A DNA stretch of 64,000 bases from Gammaproteobacteria bacterium (lineage in GTDB: Bacteria > Pseudomonadota > Gammaproteobacteria > Steroidobacterales > GCA-2729495): assembly GCA_014337915.1 (NCBI GenBank), contig QUBU01000010.1, positions 40,674-104,673 of the forward strand, read 5' to 3'. Positions 46,439 to 55,292 of this stretch are shown here, piece after piece. The position numbers and the translations under genes are program-made. The notes beneath the pieces were generated by a model. That model searched no databases and was not told the DNA's origin. It saw only the letters and a list, made by a program, of their open reading frames with translations. Each line of letters opens with the position of its first letter. Position 1 is the first letter of the stretch.

Positions 46439-49174
46439 TCAGGCCGGCTGGTCGAGTGCCGCCGTCAGTGCCTGCTTCAGCTGTTCGCAGAATTCAGGCT
46501 GCAGCGGCTGGCCGTTGCGGTCGGTGACGTAGAAGACGTCCTCGGCACGTTCGCCGAGCGTGACGATCTTCGCCGTGTGGACCGCGACCTGCTGGTCCCG
46601 CAGCACCTTGCCCACCTCGCAGAGCAGGCCGGGGCGGTCGCCGGCGATCAGTTCCATCACGGTGCGGTTGTTACGCTCGTCGGTGGCGAAGCTCACCAGC
46701 GTGGGGATGGAGAACATGCGCACCTGCCGCGGCGCACGCCGGGTGACCCTGGCAGGCTCGCCGTCGGTCCGGGCCAGGGCGCGCTCCATGTGCCGCCGGA
46801 TCTGCTCGTGGCGGCGGGTGTCGGCGATGTGCTCGCCGGTCTGCTCCAGCACCACGTAGGTGGAGATGCTACGACCGTTGTCCAGCGGAATGATGCGCGC
46901 ATCGGCGATGGTGAGCCCGAGCTCGTCGAGCACCGCCGTGGCCAGCGCGAAGGTGTGCTGTTCCTGCGGGGTGTAGAGGAATATCTCGGTGCCGCCGCTG
47001 GTCGAGGCGCCGTGGACGCCGATCAGCACCGGCTGCCGCGCCGGCTCGTAGCCGGCGAGCTGCTGCGTGTGCCAGGCGATGGTTTCCGGCCGGCAGCGCA
47101 GGAAGTAGTCCTCGGTGAGCTGTTGCCAGACGCGCGCCACGGCCTCGCGGTCGACCCCGGCGGCATCCAGCAGCTGCTGCGCGGCGGCCTGCCTTTCGGC
47201 CAGCAGCTCGTCCTTGTCCACCGGCGTCTCCAGGCCGCGGCGCAGTGCGCGCTTGGTGACACCGTAGAGTTCCTCGAACAGCTGCGCCTTCCAGGAATTC
47301 CACAACTTGGGGTTGGTGGCGCGCACGTCGGCCACCGTCAGCAGGTAGAGGTAGTCCAGGTGCGTCTCGTCGCCGACCTGCGCGGCGAATTCGCGGATGA
47401 CCGCCGGGTCGGTGATATCGCGGCGCTGTGCGGTCATCGACAGCGTCAGGTGGTGGCGGACCAGCCAGGCCACCAGGCGCGCCTCGTAGCGGCTCATGCC
47501 GTGCTCGAGGCAGAACGCCTCGGCATCCACCGCGCCCAGCACCGAGTGGTCGCCGCCACGGCCCTTGGCGATGTCGTGGAACAGCCCGGCCAGGTAGGCA
47601 ATCTCCGGCGCCGGCAGTTCGCGCATGATCTCCGAACAGCGTGGGAACTCGTGGTCGTAGCGCGCCAGCGCGAAGCGACGCAGGTTGCTCACCACGAACA
47701 GCGTGTGGGCGTCCACGGTGTAGGCGTGAAACAGGTCGTACTGCATGCGACCGACGATGCGGCCGAAGGACGGGATGTAGCGGCCGAGGACGCCGTAGAG
47801 GTTCATGCGCCGCAGCTCGTGGGTGACACCTTCCGGCGCCCGCAGGATCTGCAGGAACAGGCGGTGGTTGCGCGGATCCTGGCGGAACTCGTCGTCGATG
47901 AGGTAGAGGCTGCGCTGGAGCAGGTCCACGGTGGTGGCGCTGACGCCCTTGAGCTGTGGCTGCTGCTGCAGCAGCAGGAACAGCTCGAGGATCGCCGAGG
48001 GCTGGCGCTCGAAAACCGTATCGTCCACCACCTGCAGGAAGCCGTTCTTGACCTGGAAGCGGTCATTGAGCGGCTCGGCCTCCACCCCGGGATTCATCAG
48101 GATCGCTTCCTGGAAGAGCTGCAACAGCATCTCGTTCAGGCGGCTGAGGTCCATCACGGTGCGGTAGTAGCGCTGCATGAGCTGCTCGACCGCCAGCATG
48201 TAGGTTGCGTCCTGGTAGCCGAAGAGGCGGGCGATTCGCGCCTGGTAGTCGAACAGCAGCCGGTCCTCCTTGCGGCCGGTGAGCGCATGCAGCGCGAAGC
48301 GCACGCGCCAGATGAAGTCGCGTCCCTGGCGCAGCACGCGCAGCTGGCCCGCTGTCAGGAACCGGTGCGATACCAGCGTCTCGAGGTCGCCGGTGCCGAA
48401 ATGGCGGCGCGCCACCCAGACGATCATGTTGATGTCGCGCAGGCCGCCCGGGCTGCCTTTGATGTTCGGCTCGAGGTTGTAGGCGGTGTCGTCGTAGCGG
48501 CTGTGGCGGGCCTGCTGCTCCTTGAGCTTGGCCTCGAAGAAGCTGCGCGCGGGCCAGACATCCGGCGGCGCGCAGGCCGCCTCCATCTGCTGGAAGAGTT
48601 CCTCCGGGCCCAGCAGGCAGCGCGCCTCCATCAGCGTCGTGGCTGTGGTGAGGTCGCGGCGGCTCTCGTCGCGGCACTCCACCACAGTGCGGGTGCTATG
48701 GCCGACCTGCAGGCCGATGTCCCAGAGCAGGGCGAGGAATGCCGAAACGGGTTCGCGTACGTCACGCTGCTTCTGGTCCGGCAGCAGCACCAGCAGGTCC
48801 ACGTCGGAGAACGGGTGGAGTTCCGCGCGCCCGTAGCCACCTACGGCGGCCAGTACCACATCGGGCAACTGCGGCCCGCAGCTCTGCTCCCAGGCGGTGC
48901 GGATCACGCGGTCGACGACCGCCGTCTGGTCCGCCACCAGTTGCGTGGCGGCTTCGCCGGCGAGGAAGCGGTTGATCAGCGCCCCGTTGGCGTCGCGCAG
49001 GATCTCGCGGATGCCGGCCACGGTGCCGTTGGCCGCGGCCAGGCTGGCGTCGATGCGCGCCCAGTCGAGGCTGTTGCCGCTGGCCGTGAGGAACCGGCTG
49101 CCTGCGGCAGCAGCCGCAGCCAGCTGCGGCGGGATCGCGTCGGCTTCGGTCGCAGCGCGGGCCGGCGTGCTCAT
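46439..49174 (-). CDS. glnD: [protein-PII] uridylyltransferase / uridylyl-removing enzyme
   Basis: Nitrogen sensor that uridylylates PII at low glutamine and reverses this at high glutamine. 911 aa from ATG 49174 (890 in E. coli); the ATG overlaps the map stop (ATGA). The nucleotidyltransferase domain has GGYGRAELHPFSDVDLL (about 90-110), with central helical region YNLEPNIKGSPGGLRD. An HD domain has VDAHTLFV and AGLFHDIAKGRGGDHS. Two C-terminal ACT domains (about 715 on and 815 on) include TVMELIAGDRPGLLCEVGKVL. Relevant here because nitrogen status often feeds into RpoN-dependent genes. Confidence 0.97.
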   Translation of the reverse strand: MSTPARAATEADAIPPQLAAAAAAGSRFLTASGNSLDWARIDASLAAANGTVAGIREILRDANGALINRFLAGEAATQLVADQTAVVDRVIRTAWEQSCGPQLPDVVLAAVGGYGRAELHPFSDVDLLVLLPDQKQRDVREPVSAFLALLWDIGLQVGHSTRTVVECRDESRRDLTTATTLMEARCLLGPEELFQQMEAACAPPDVWPARSFFEAKLKEQQARHSRYDDTAYNLEPNIKGSPGGLRDINMIVWVARRHFGTGDLETLVSHRFLTAGQLRVLRQGRDFIWRVRFALHALTGRKEDRLLFDYQARIARLFGYQDATYMLAVEQLMQRYYRTVMDLSRLNEMLLQLFQEAILMNPGVEAEPLNDRFQVKNGFLQVVDDTVFERQPSAILELFLLLQQQPQLKGVSATTVDLLQRSLYLIDDEFRQDPRNHRLFLQILRAPEGVTHELRRMNLYGVLGRYIPSFGRIVGRMQYDLFHAYTVDAHTLFVVSNLRRFALARYDHEFPRCSEIMRELPAPEIAYLAGLFHDIAKGRGGDHSVLGAVDAEAFCLEHGMSRYEARLVAWLVRHHLTLSMTAQRRDITDPAVIREFAAQVGDETHLDYLYLLTVADVRATNPKLWNSWKAQLFEELYGVTKRALRRGLETPVDKDELLAERQAAAQQLLDAAGVDREAVARVWQQLTEDYFLRCRPETIAWHTQQLAGYEPARQPVLIGVHGASTSGGTEIFLYTPQEQHTFALATAVLDELGLTIADARIIPLDNGRSISTYVVLEQTGEHIADTRRHEQIRRHMERALARTDGEPARVTRRAPRQVRMFSIPTLVSFATDERNNRTVMELIAGDRPGLLCEVGKVLRDQQVAVHTAKIVTLGERAEDVFYVTDRNGQPLQPEFCEQLKQALTAALDQPA

Positions 49175-49938
49175 GGCCGGTCCGCAGCTCCCAGGGTCAG
49201 TACCTCGCAGCCGGTCGCGGTCACCAGCACGGTGTGCTCCCACTGCGCCGACAGCGAGTGGTCCCGGGTGACCACCGTCCAGCCGTCGGGTAGCAGGCGC
49301 ACGCCACGTTCGCCGGCGTTGACCATGGGTTCGATGGTGAAAGTCATGCCCTCGCGCAGTTCCATCCCCGTGCCGGGCCGGCCGTAGTGCAGCACCTGCG
49401 GATCCTCGTGGAAGCCGCGGCCGATGCCGTGGCCACAGTACTCGCGGACCACCGAACAGCCCTGTGACTCTGTGCAGGCCTGCACGGCGTGGCCGATGTC
49501 GCCGAGGCGGGCGCCCGGGCGCACCATGCGGATGCCGGCCCACATGGCGTCGAAGGCCACCTGCGTGACGCGGGCACCCTGCACCGTCGGCTTGCCCACG
49601 AAGAACATGCGGCTGCTGTCGCCGTGGAAGCCATCCTTGATGACCGTGATGTCGATGTTGACGATGTCGCCCTGGCGCAGCTTGCGGTCACCGGGGATGC
49701 CATGGCAGACGACGTGGTTCACGGAGGTGCAGATCGACTTCGGGAAGCCCCGGTAGTTGAGCGGCGCGGGAATCGCCTGCTGTACGCCAACGATGAAGTC
49801 GTGGCAGATGCGGTCGAGTTCCTCGGTGCTGACCCCCGGCTGGACCTGCGGACCGATCATGTCGAGAACGTCGGCGGTGAGGCGCCCGGCAATGCGCATC
49901 AGCTGCTGCTCGGCGGGGGTCTTGATGCTTGCGTTCAT
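49171..49938 (-). CDS. map: methionine aminopeptidase, type I
   Basis: Removes the initiator methionine from nascent proteins. 255 aa from ATG 49938 (264 in E. coli); the longer open frame reaching 50151 enters the rpsB promoter and has no support. Metal and catalytic residues are H in [11 protein letters not shown] and D in [16 protein letters not shown] in [13 protein letters not shown] in FTIEPMV and E in AQWEHTVLV. The divergent map/rpsB pair is conserved across proteobacteria. Confidence 0.97.
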   Translation of the reverse strand: MNASIKTPAEQQLMRIAGRLTADVLDMIGPQVQPGVSTEELDRICHDFIVGVQQAIPAPLNYRGFPKSICTSVNHVVCHGIPGDRKLRQGDIVNIDITVIKDGFHGDSSRMFFVGKPTVQGARVTQVAFDAMWAGIRMVRPGARLGDIGHAVQACTESQGCSVVREYCGHGIGRGFHEDPQVLHYGRPGTGMELREGMTFTIEPMVNAGERGVRLLPDGWTVVTRDHSLSAQWEHTVLVTATGCEVLTLGAADRP

Positions 49939-50246
49939 CGGGACATTTCCTGGGCCGCGTGGCGCCAGCGGCGGCGCCATGGCCGGGTGCTGGCTGGCGG
50001 GATCTGGGCGTTTCATGGCAGGGGCCGCTCCGGGTGGCCACGGGGCTGGGGCCGCCGGCTGGCGGCTGGTGCCGGGCAGCAGCGCCCGGCGCGTTGTTGC
50101 TGGATGGCGGTTATGGTATAAAGCGCGCGCCTTGCAGGCAACGAAATCCACACATGTGTCGACACGTACGGCCGGGTGCCTTGCTCAGCAATGAGCGGGT
50201 TGCCGCTACGGGGCACATGGAGGCCAAACCCGACCAAGGAGCAAAC
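49939..50246 (+). promoter_or_regulatory. map-rpsB divergent region with rpsB promoter
   Basis: 308 bp without a gene. TTGTTG (50094-50099), a 17-bp spacer and TATAAA (50117-50122) make a plausible sigma-70 promoter for rpsB, starting near 50129. The left half is GC-rich and featureless; the right half is the rpsB leader, described separately. Map transcription must also start here, but I see no clear minus-strand hexamers. Confidence 0.65.
50130..50246 (+). ncRNA. putative structured rpsB leader (S2 autoregulation type)
   Basis: The 117-nt leader contains a palindrome GTGTCGACAC (50158-50167) and a hairpin GCTCA/TGAGC (50183-50187, 50192-50196) closed by a GCAA GNRA tetraloop. The hairpin is enclosed by GTGCC (50176-50180) pairing with GGCAC (50212-50216). 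The ribosome-binding site AAGGAG follows at 50236-50241. In gammaproteobacteria the rpsB leader mediates repression of rpsB-tsf by S2; that this is the same RNA is inference. Confidence 0.45.
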
Positions 50247-51134
50247 GTGGCAGAAGTCAGCATGCGCCAGATGCTGGAGGCCGGTGTTCACTTCGGACAC
50301 CAGACCCGGTACTGGAACCCCAAGATGGCGCCCTTCATTTTCGGCGCCCGCAACAACATCCACATCATCAACCTCGAGCACACCGTCCCGCTGTTCCACA
50401 AGGCCTGTGCCTTCGCGAGGAACCTGGCGGCCGACGGTGGCACCATCCTGTTCGTCGGCACCAAGCGCTCGGCGCGGGATTCGGTCAAGGCCCAGGCCGA
50501 GCGCTGCGGCATGCCTTACGTCAGCCATCGCTGGCTGGGTGGCATGCTCACCAACTTCAAGACCATCAAGCAGTCGATCAAGCGCCTGGAGGAACTGCAG
50601 CAGATGCAGGCCGACGGCTCGATCGAGCGGCTGACCAAGAAGGAGGTGCTGACGCTGAAGCGCGAACAGGCCAAGCTCGAGCGCAGCCTCGGCGGCATCA
50701 AGACCCTGGCCAGCCTGCCCGACGCGATCTTCGTCATCGATGTCGGCCACGAGGGCATCGCCGTGCACGAGGCCCGTGTCCTCGGTATCCCGGTGATCGG
50801 TGTCGTCGACACCAACTGCTCGCCCGACGAGGTCGACTACGTGATTCCCGGCAACGACGATGCCATGCGCGCCGCCGAGCTCTACGCCGTCGGCCTGGCC
50901 GATGCGGTGCTCGACGGCCGCGTGTCCGTGCCGGCGCTGCCGGCCGGCGAGGACGAGTTCGTCGAGCTGGATGCCGAAGGCAAGCCGAAGTCCCAGCCCG
51001 GCAGCCGGCGCGCTGCACCGGCGCGCAAGGCGACCCGCGGCACCAGGTCAGCCGATGCGGCGAAGGGCGCGCGGCGTCCCCGAGCCAAGGCGGCACCCGC
51101 GGCGGCTGCGGACGCTGGCGAGGAAAAGGAATAG
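50247..51134 (+). CDS. rpsB: 30S ribosomal protein S2
   Basis: Small-subunit protein needed for S1 binding and translation initiation. GTG 50247 follows an ideal AAGGAG at 5-nt spacing, giving 295 aa. The core (residues 1-240) is canonical: [43 protein letters not shown] and [27 protein letters not shown] end. A C-terminal extension of about 50 residues rich in Ala, Lys, Arg and Pro ([20 protein letters not shown]) exceeds E. coli S2 (241 aa) and looks disordered. tsf follows after a 12-bp hairpin. Confidence 0.97.
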   Translation: MAEVSMRQMLEAGVHFGHQTRYWNPKMAPFIFGARNNIHIINLEHTVPLFHKACAFARNLAADGGTILFVGTKRSARDSVKAQAERCGMPYVSHRWLGGMLTNFKTIKQSIKRLEELQQMQADGSIERLTKKEVLTLKREQAKLERSLGGIKTLASLPDAIFVIDVGHEGIAVHEARVLGIPVIGVVDTNCSPDEVDYVIPGNDDAMRAAELYAVGLADAVLDGRVSVPALPAGEDEFVELDAEGKPKSQPGSRRAAPARKATRGTRSADAAKGARRPRAKAAPAAAADAGEEKE

Positions 51135-51140
51135 GCCCGG

Positions 51141-51167
51141 CCACCGGCCGCCAGCGGCGGCCGGTGG
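51141..51167 (+). other. rpsB-tsf intercistronic hairpin
   Basis: CCACCGGCCGCC (51141-51152) and GGCGGCCGGTGG (51156-51167) form a perfect 12-bp GC stem with a 3-base loop, in the 54-bp gap. There is no T-run; it probably tunes relative levels of S2 and EF-Ts by partial termination or by blocking exonucleases. Confidence 0.75.
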
Positions 51168-51188
51168 CGAGCGAGCTGGAGGAATGGC

Positions 51189-52070
51189 ATGAGCATTGCG
51201 GCGAGCACCGTCAAGGAACTGCGCGAGCGCACCGGCGCCGGCATGATGGAGTGCAAGAGCGCCCTGGTCGAGGCCAAGGGTGACATCGAGGCGGCCCTGG
51301 AGATCCTGCGCACCCGTGGCCAGGCCAAGGCCGACAAGAAGGCGAGCCGCGTCGCGGCCGAGGGACGCATCGAGCTGGCGCTCGCCGCCGATGGGCGCAG
51401 CGGCGTCATCATGGAAGTCAACTGCGAGACCGACTTCGTGGCCCGTGACGCGAGCTTCCTGGCTTTTGCCAGCGAGGCTGCGGCGCTGGCCCTGGCGCGT
51501 TCTCCGGCCGATGTCGAAGCCCTGATGCAGCTGCCGCGTGCCGCCGGTGGTTCGCTCGAGGACCTGCGCAAGGAACTGGTGGCGAAGATCGGCGAGAACA
51601 TCGCCGTGCGGCGCTTCGAACGCCTGGCCGCGACCGGGCAGCTCGGCACCTACCTGCACGGTACCCGTATCGGCGTGCTGGTGGATGTCGTGGGCGGCGA
51701 TGAGGAGTTGCGCCGCGACCTGGCGATGCATGTCGCCGCCAGCCGGCCCCAGTGCGTATCCCCCGAGGACGTGCCGGCAGAGGCGCTGGAGCGCGAGCGG
51801 CGCATCCTCTCGGAACAGGCCGCGCAGGAGGGCAAGCCGCCGGCCATCGTCGCGATGATGGTGGAAGGGCGCCTGCGCAAGTTCTTCAATGAGATCACCC
51901 TGCTTGGCCAGCCCTTCGTCAAGGACCCCGACATCAGCGTCGAAAAGCTGGTGCAGGCACGCAAGGCCTCGGTCAGGCGCTTCGTCCGCCTGGAGGTGGG
52001 CGAGGGCATCGAAAAGAAGGCGGCGAACTTCGCCGACGAAGTGCGCGCACAGCTTGAAGCTCATGCCTGA
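51189..52070 (+). CDS. tsf: translation elongation factor Ts
   Basis: Guanine nucleotide exchange factor for EF-Tu. 293 aa (283 in E. coli). The N-terminal UBA-like segment has [22 protein letters not shown], the core has [29 protein letters not shown] (TDFVA contacts EF-Tu), and the second half contains [16 protein letters not shown] and [13 protein letters not shown] 51189 has GGAGG upstream. An intrinsic terminator follows the stop by about 80 bp. Confidence 0.97.
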   Translation: MSIAASTVKELRERTGAGMMECKSALVEAKGDIEAALEILRTRGQAKADKKASRVAAEGRIELALAADGRSGVIMEVNCETDFVARDASFLAFASEAAALALARSPADVEALMQLPRAAGGSLEDLRKELVAKIGENIAVRRFERLAATGQLGTYLHGTRIGVLVDVVGGDEELRRDLAMHVAASRPQCVSPEDVPAEALERERRILSEQAAQEGKPPAIVAMMVEGRLRKFFNEITLLGQPFVKDPDISVEKLVQARKASVRRFVRLEVGEGIEKKAANFADEVRAQLEAHA

Positions 52071-52152
52071 GGACGGGCGGGGCGGAGTGACGGCCGCCCT
52101 GCGGCCGGGGCCGGGGCGGGGCAGCCGCTACGGCCACCAGGAAGTATCCATG

Positions 52153-52178
52153 ACCCCGCCTGTGCGGGGTTCTTTTTG
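52153..52178 (+). terminator. intrinsic terminator after tsf, inside the pyrH leader
   Basis: ACCCCGC (52153-52159), a CTGT loop, and GCGGGGT (52164-52170), followed by TCTTTTTG. The T-run ends 22 nt before the pyrH ATG. It should end rpsB-tsf transcripts and leaves pyrH dependent on read-through or on a promoter that must overlap the hairpin. Confidence 0.88.
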
Positions 52179-52199
52179 TGTAACGTACCGGCAGGCACC

Positions 52200-52925
52200 A
52201 TGACCGAACCGCAGAGGAAATTCGACCGCATTCTCCTGAAGCTGAGCGGCGAGGCGCTGCTTGGCGACGAAGACTACGGCATCGACCCGCGCATGCTCGC
52301 GCGCATCGCCGGCGAGATCGCCGAGCTGTTGCGCATGGGTGTACAGCTCGGCGTCGTGATCGGTGGCGGCAACATCTTCCGCGGTGCGGGCCTGGCCCGC
52401 GCCGGCATGGACCGGGTCACCGGCGACCACATGGGAATGCTGGCCACGGTCATCAACGCGCTTGCCCTGCAGGATGCGCTGGAGCGCGCCGGCGCCTACG
52501 CCAGGGTCATGTCGGCGTTGCAGATCCACGAGGTCTGCGAGGACTACATCCGCCGCCGCGCCATCCGCCACCTGGAGAAGGGCCGCGTGGTCATCCTTGC
52601 GGCCGGCACCGGCAACCCGTTTTTCACGACGGATACCGCCGCGGCGCTGCGGGCCATCGAGATCGGTGCCGATGTGCTCATCAAGGCAACCAAGGTGGAT
52701 GGCATCTATACTGCAGACCCGATGAAGGACCGCAGCGCGACGCGCTACGAAAAGCTCTCCTACGACAAGGTGCTGGCCGACCGGCTCGATGTCATGGACA
52801 CCACAGCGGTGGTCATGTGCCGCGACAATCACCTGCCGATCCGGGTGTTCGACCTCAACGTCCCGGGTGCGCTGCTGCGCGTGGTCCGCGGTGAATCGGT
52901 GGGTACGCTGGTCAGCGAGGGCTGA
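52200..52925 (+). CDS. pyrH: uridylate kinase
   Basis: Hexameric UMP kinase of bacterial pyrimidine synthesis. 241 aa from ATG 52200, identical in length to the E. coli enzyme. Core motifs are [79 protein letters not shown] and the C-terminal [14 protein letters not shown]. It begins just after the tsf terminator; frr follows 38 bp later. Confidence 0.97.
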   Translation: MTEPQRKFDRILLKLSGEALLGDEDYGIDPRMLARIAGEIAELLRMGVQLGVVIGGGNIFRGAGLARAGMDRVTGDHMGMLATVINALALQDALERAGAYARVMSALQIHEVCEDYIRRRAIRHLEKGRVVILAAGTGNPFFTTDTAAALRAIEIGADVLIKATKVDGIYTADPMKDRSATRYEKLSYDKVLADRLDVMDTTAVVMCRDNHLPIRVFDLNVPGALLRVVRGESVGTLVSEG

Positions 52926-52963
52926 AGCCGCGCCACAGGGGGCCGCAACGAAGGGAAGCGATG

Positions 52964-53521
52964 ATGATTGCAGATATCAGGAAAGATGCCGAGCAACGCA
53001 TGGCCAAGGCTGTCGCCGCGTTTGGCCAGGTGCTGAAGAAGCTGCGTACCGGACGCGCCCATACCAGCCTGCTGGAGCATATCCAGGTCGACTACTATGG
53101 CAGCCATGTGCCGCTGAACCAGGCGGCCAACGTGGCGGTGGAAGACGCCCGTACCCTCAGCGTGACGCCCTGGGAACCGAAGATGGTGCAGGTCATCGAG
53201 AAGGCGATCATGAACTCCGACCTCGGCCTCAATCCGGTCACGGCGGGCACCGTCATCCGCGTGCCGCTGCCGGCCCTGACGGAAGAGCGCCGGCGCGACC
53301 TCGCCAAGCACATCAGCCGCGAGGCCGAGCAGGCCCGGGTGGCGGTGCGCAACGTACGCCGGGATGTCATGGCCGATCTCAAGGAGTTGCTCAAGGATCG
53401 CGAGATTACCGAGGACGAGGACCGCAAGGCCCAGCAGTCCATCCAGGAACTCACCGATCGCCATGTGGGCCAGATCGACAAGATTTCAGAGGACAAACAG
53501 AAAGAAATCATGCAAGTATAG
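52964..53521 (+). CDS. frr: ribosome recycling factor
   Basis: Splits post-termination ribosomes together with EF-G. 185 aa from ATG 52964, matching E. coli; ATG 52961 directly before is in frame, but AAGGGA is better spaced for 52964. Features are [61 protein letters not shown] and the coiled-coil domain ending [14 protein letters not shown]. In most gammaproteobacteria dxr follows; here uppS begins 30 bp after frr. Confidence 0.97.
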   Translation: MIADIRKDAEQRMAKAVAAFGQVLKKLRTGRAHTSLLEHIQVDYYGSHVPLNQAANVAVEDARTLSVTPWEPKMVQVIEKAIMNSDLGLNPVTAGTVIRVPLPALTEERRRDLAKHISREAEQARVAVRNVRRDVMADLKELLKDREITEDEDRKAQQSIQELTDRHVGQIDKISEDKQKEIMQV

Positions 53522-53551
53522 GACTTTCTGCGAGTTCTGAATCAGATCCGG

Positions 53552-54313
53552 ATGAGCCCTCAAGCGACAACAGGCGGCGAGCTGCCGCATGGCCCGCCCC
53601 GCCACGTTGCCCTCATCATGGATGGCAACGGGCGCTGGGCCTCGGCCCACAGCAAGCCGCGCCATGCCGGTCATCGGGCCGGCGTCCGCGCCGCCCGCGC
53701 GGTGACCAGGGCCTGCGCGGAAGCCGGGGTGGAAGTGCTGACCCTGTTCGCCTTCAGCAGCGAGAACTGGCACCGGCCGCCTGATGAGGTCAACAGCCTG
53801 ATGCGGCTGTTCATCGAAGTCCTGCAGCGCGAGGTGGACGAGCTGCACGCCAACGGTTTCCAGCTGCGCTTCATCGGAGCGCGCGAGCAGCTGCCCGAGA
53901 TCCTGCGCAAGCGGGTCGCCGACGCCGAGGCGAAGACGGCAGGCAATTCCCGCATGACGCTGGTGCTCGCCGTTTCCTATGGCGGCCGCTGGGACATCGT
54001 GCAGGCGGCGCGCCGTATCGCCGCCAAGGTCCGGTCGGGCGACATCGACCCGCAGGACATCGACGAGGCACTGCTGGGCCGCCACCTGTCGCTCGCGGGG
54101 CTGCCGCCGCCCGATCTGCTGATTCGGACCGGTGGCGAGCAGCGCGTCAGCAACTTCCTGCTCTGGGACCTGGCCTACACGGAGATCTACTTTACCGACT
54201 TGCTGTGGCCCGACTTTGGTCCGGCCGAGCTGGCCCGGGCCATGGACTTCTTCCGGCAGCGGCAGCGCCGCTTCGGCCGCACCGGCGGCCAGCTCGAGGC
54301 GCTGGCGGACTGA
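53552..54313 (+). CDS. uppS: undecaprenyl diphosphate synthase
   Basis: cis-Prenyltransferase building the C55 carrier lipid for peptidoglycan and surface glycans, including the exopolysaccharide predicted here. 253 aa. Catalytic Asp24 is in IMDGNGRWA; other motifs are RHAGHRAGVRAAR, LTLFAFSSENWHRP, and the C-terminal DLLIRTGGEQRVSNFLLWDLAYTEIYF. No clear Shine-Dalgarno precedes ATG 53552. It directly follows frr, without the usual intervening dxr. Confidence 0.97.
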   Translation: MSPQATTGGELPHGPPRHVALIMDGNGRWASAHSKPRHAGHRAGVRAARAVTRACAEAGVEVLTLFAFSSENWHRPPDEVNSLMRLFIEVLQREVDELHANGFQLRFIGAREQLPEILRKRVADAEAKTAGNSRMTLVLAVSYGGRWDIVQAARRIAAKVRSGDIDPQDIDEALLGRHLSLAGLPPPDLLIRTGGEQRVSNFLLWDLAYTEIYFTDLLWPDFGPAELARAMDFFRQRQRRFGRTGGQLEALAD

Positions 54314-54349
54314 CGCAGTCTGCTGGCCCGTGGTCCGGTTGCAGTCACG

Positions 54350-55165
54350 ATGGCGCTGAACTCCCTGGCGCAACGTGTTGTTACAGCCGGCACGCTGGTT
54401 GCCGTGTTATTGCCGGCGTTTCTGCTGCTGCCCAAGACATTCGGGCTGGTGCTGATCGGCCTGTTCGTGCTGGGGGCGGCCTGGGAATGGTCGGGATTCC
54501 TCGGCCTCGGCTCGATGCGGCCGCGGCTCGCCTGCGTTGCACTGGTTGCGATGCTGCTGGCGGCCTCCCGGCTGATGACTGCGGTGCTGCCGGTGTCGGT
54601 GATCGCCGCCTGCGCCATGCTCTGGTGGGCGCTGGCATTCCTGCTGATCCTGCGCTTCCCGGTGCCGATCCGGCGCCCGGTTGCCGCCCTCTGCGGATTG
54701 CTGGTGCTGCTGCCGGCCTGGCTCTGCCTCGCTGCGCTCCTGTACACGGATATCGATGGTCGAGCCCTGCTGCTGCTGGCGTTGGCCATCGTCTGGGCCG
54801 CGGATGTCGGTGCCTATTTCGCGGGCCGGCGCCTGGGCCGGGTCAAGCTCGCGCCCCAGGTCAGCCCCGGCAAGACCTGGGAGGGCGTCTTCGGTGGCCT
54901 GGCCTGCGCCGCCGTGACGGCAGTAGCTGGTGCGGCCATCCTCGGCCATCCGCCGGTGCCCGCCATGGCACTGGGTCTCAGCGTCGGCGCCATTTCCATC
55001 GTCGGCGATCTCACCGTGAGCATGTTCAAGCGCAATGCCGGCCTGAAGGACAGCGGCAACCTGTTCCCGGGCCATGGCGGGATCCTCGACCGCATCGACA
55101 GCGTAACCGCGGCGGCGCCCCTGTTCCTGCTCGAGGCGGGCTGGCTGGGCTGGCTCGGGGCATGA
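54350..55165 (+). CDS. cdsA: phosphatidate cytidylyltransferase
   Basis: Makes CDP-diacylglycerol for phospholipid synthesis in the inner membrane. 271 aa with about eight helices. The family signature is in the C-terminal half: VSPGKTWEGVFGGL, VGAISIVGDLTVSMFKRNAGLKDSGNLFPGHGGILDRIDS, with the catalytic Asp and Lys residues. It sits 36 bp after uppS in the conserved envelope block. 127 bp separate it from rseP, with no recognisable content. Confidence 0.96.
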   Translation: MALNSLAQRVVTAGTLVAVLLPAFLLLPKTFGLVLIGLFVLGAAWEWSGFLGLGSMRPRLACVALVAMLLAASRLMTAVLPVSVIAACAMLWWALAFLLILRFPVPIRRPVAALCGLLVLLPAWLCLAALLYTDIDGRALLLLALAIVWAADVGAYFAGRRLGRVKLAPQVSPGKTWEGVFGGLACAAVTAVAGAAILGHPPVPAMALGLSVGAISIVGDLTVSMFKRNAGLKDSGNLFPGHGGILDRIDSVTAAAPLFLLEAGWLGWLGA

Positions 55166-55292
55166 GTCCGCCGCCGGTTGCAACCGGGTTGCCGGGCTTG
55201 AGATCATGGCATGCCGCTGCAGCTGCGGCCGACGCATGCGTCAGGCCGCGGCGCTGTCATGCGGCAGGCTATTCGGGTGCGCTGGCAGGCCT

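Noticed and set aside
46376..49387. A 1003-codon plus-strand open frame opposite glnD
   Set aside because: The protein is a repetitive His/Arg/Gln/Glu-rich string typical of antisense frames in GC-rich genes; glnD on the other strand has all family motifs.
49171..50151. N-terminally extended Map (326 aa)
   Set aside because: The extension covers the rpsB promoter and is low-complexity; Map family proteins start near MNASIKTP.
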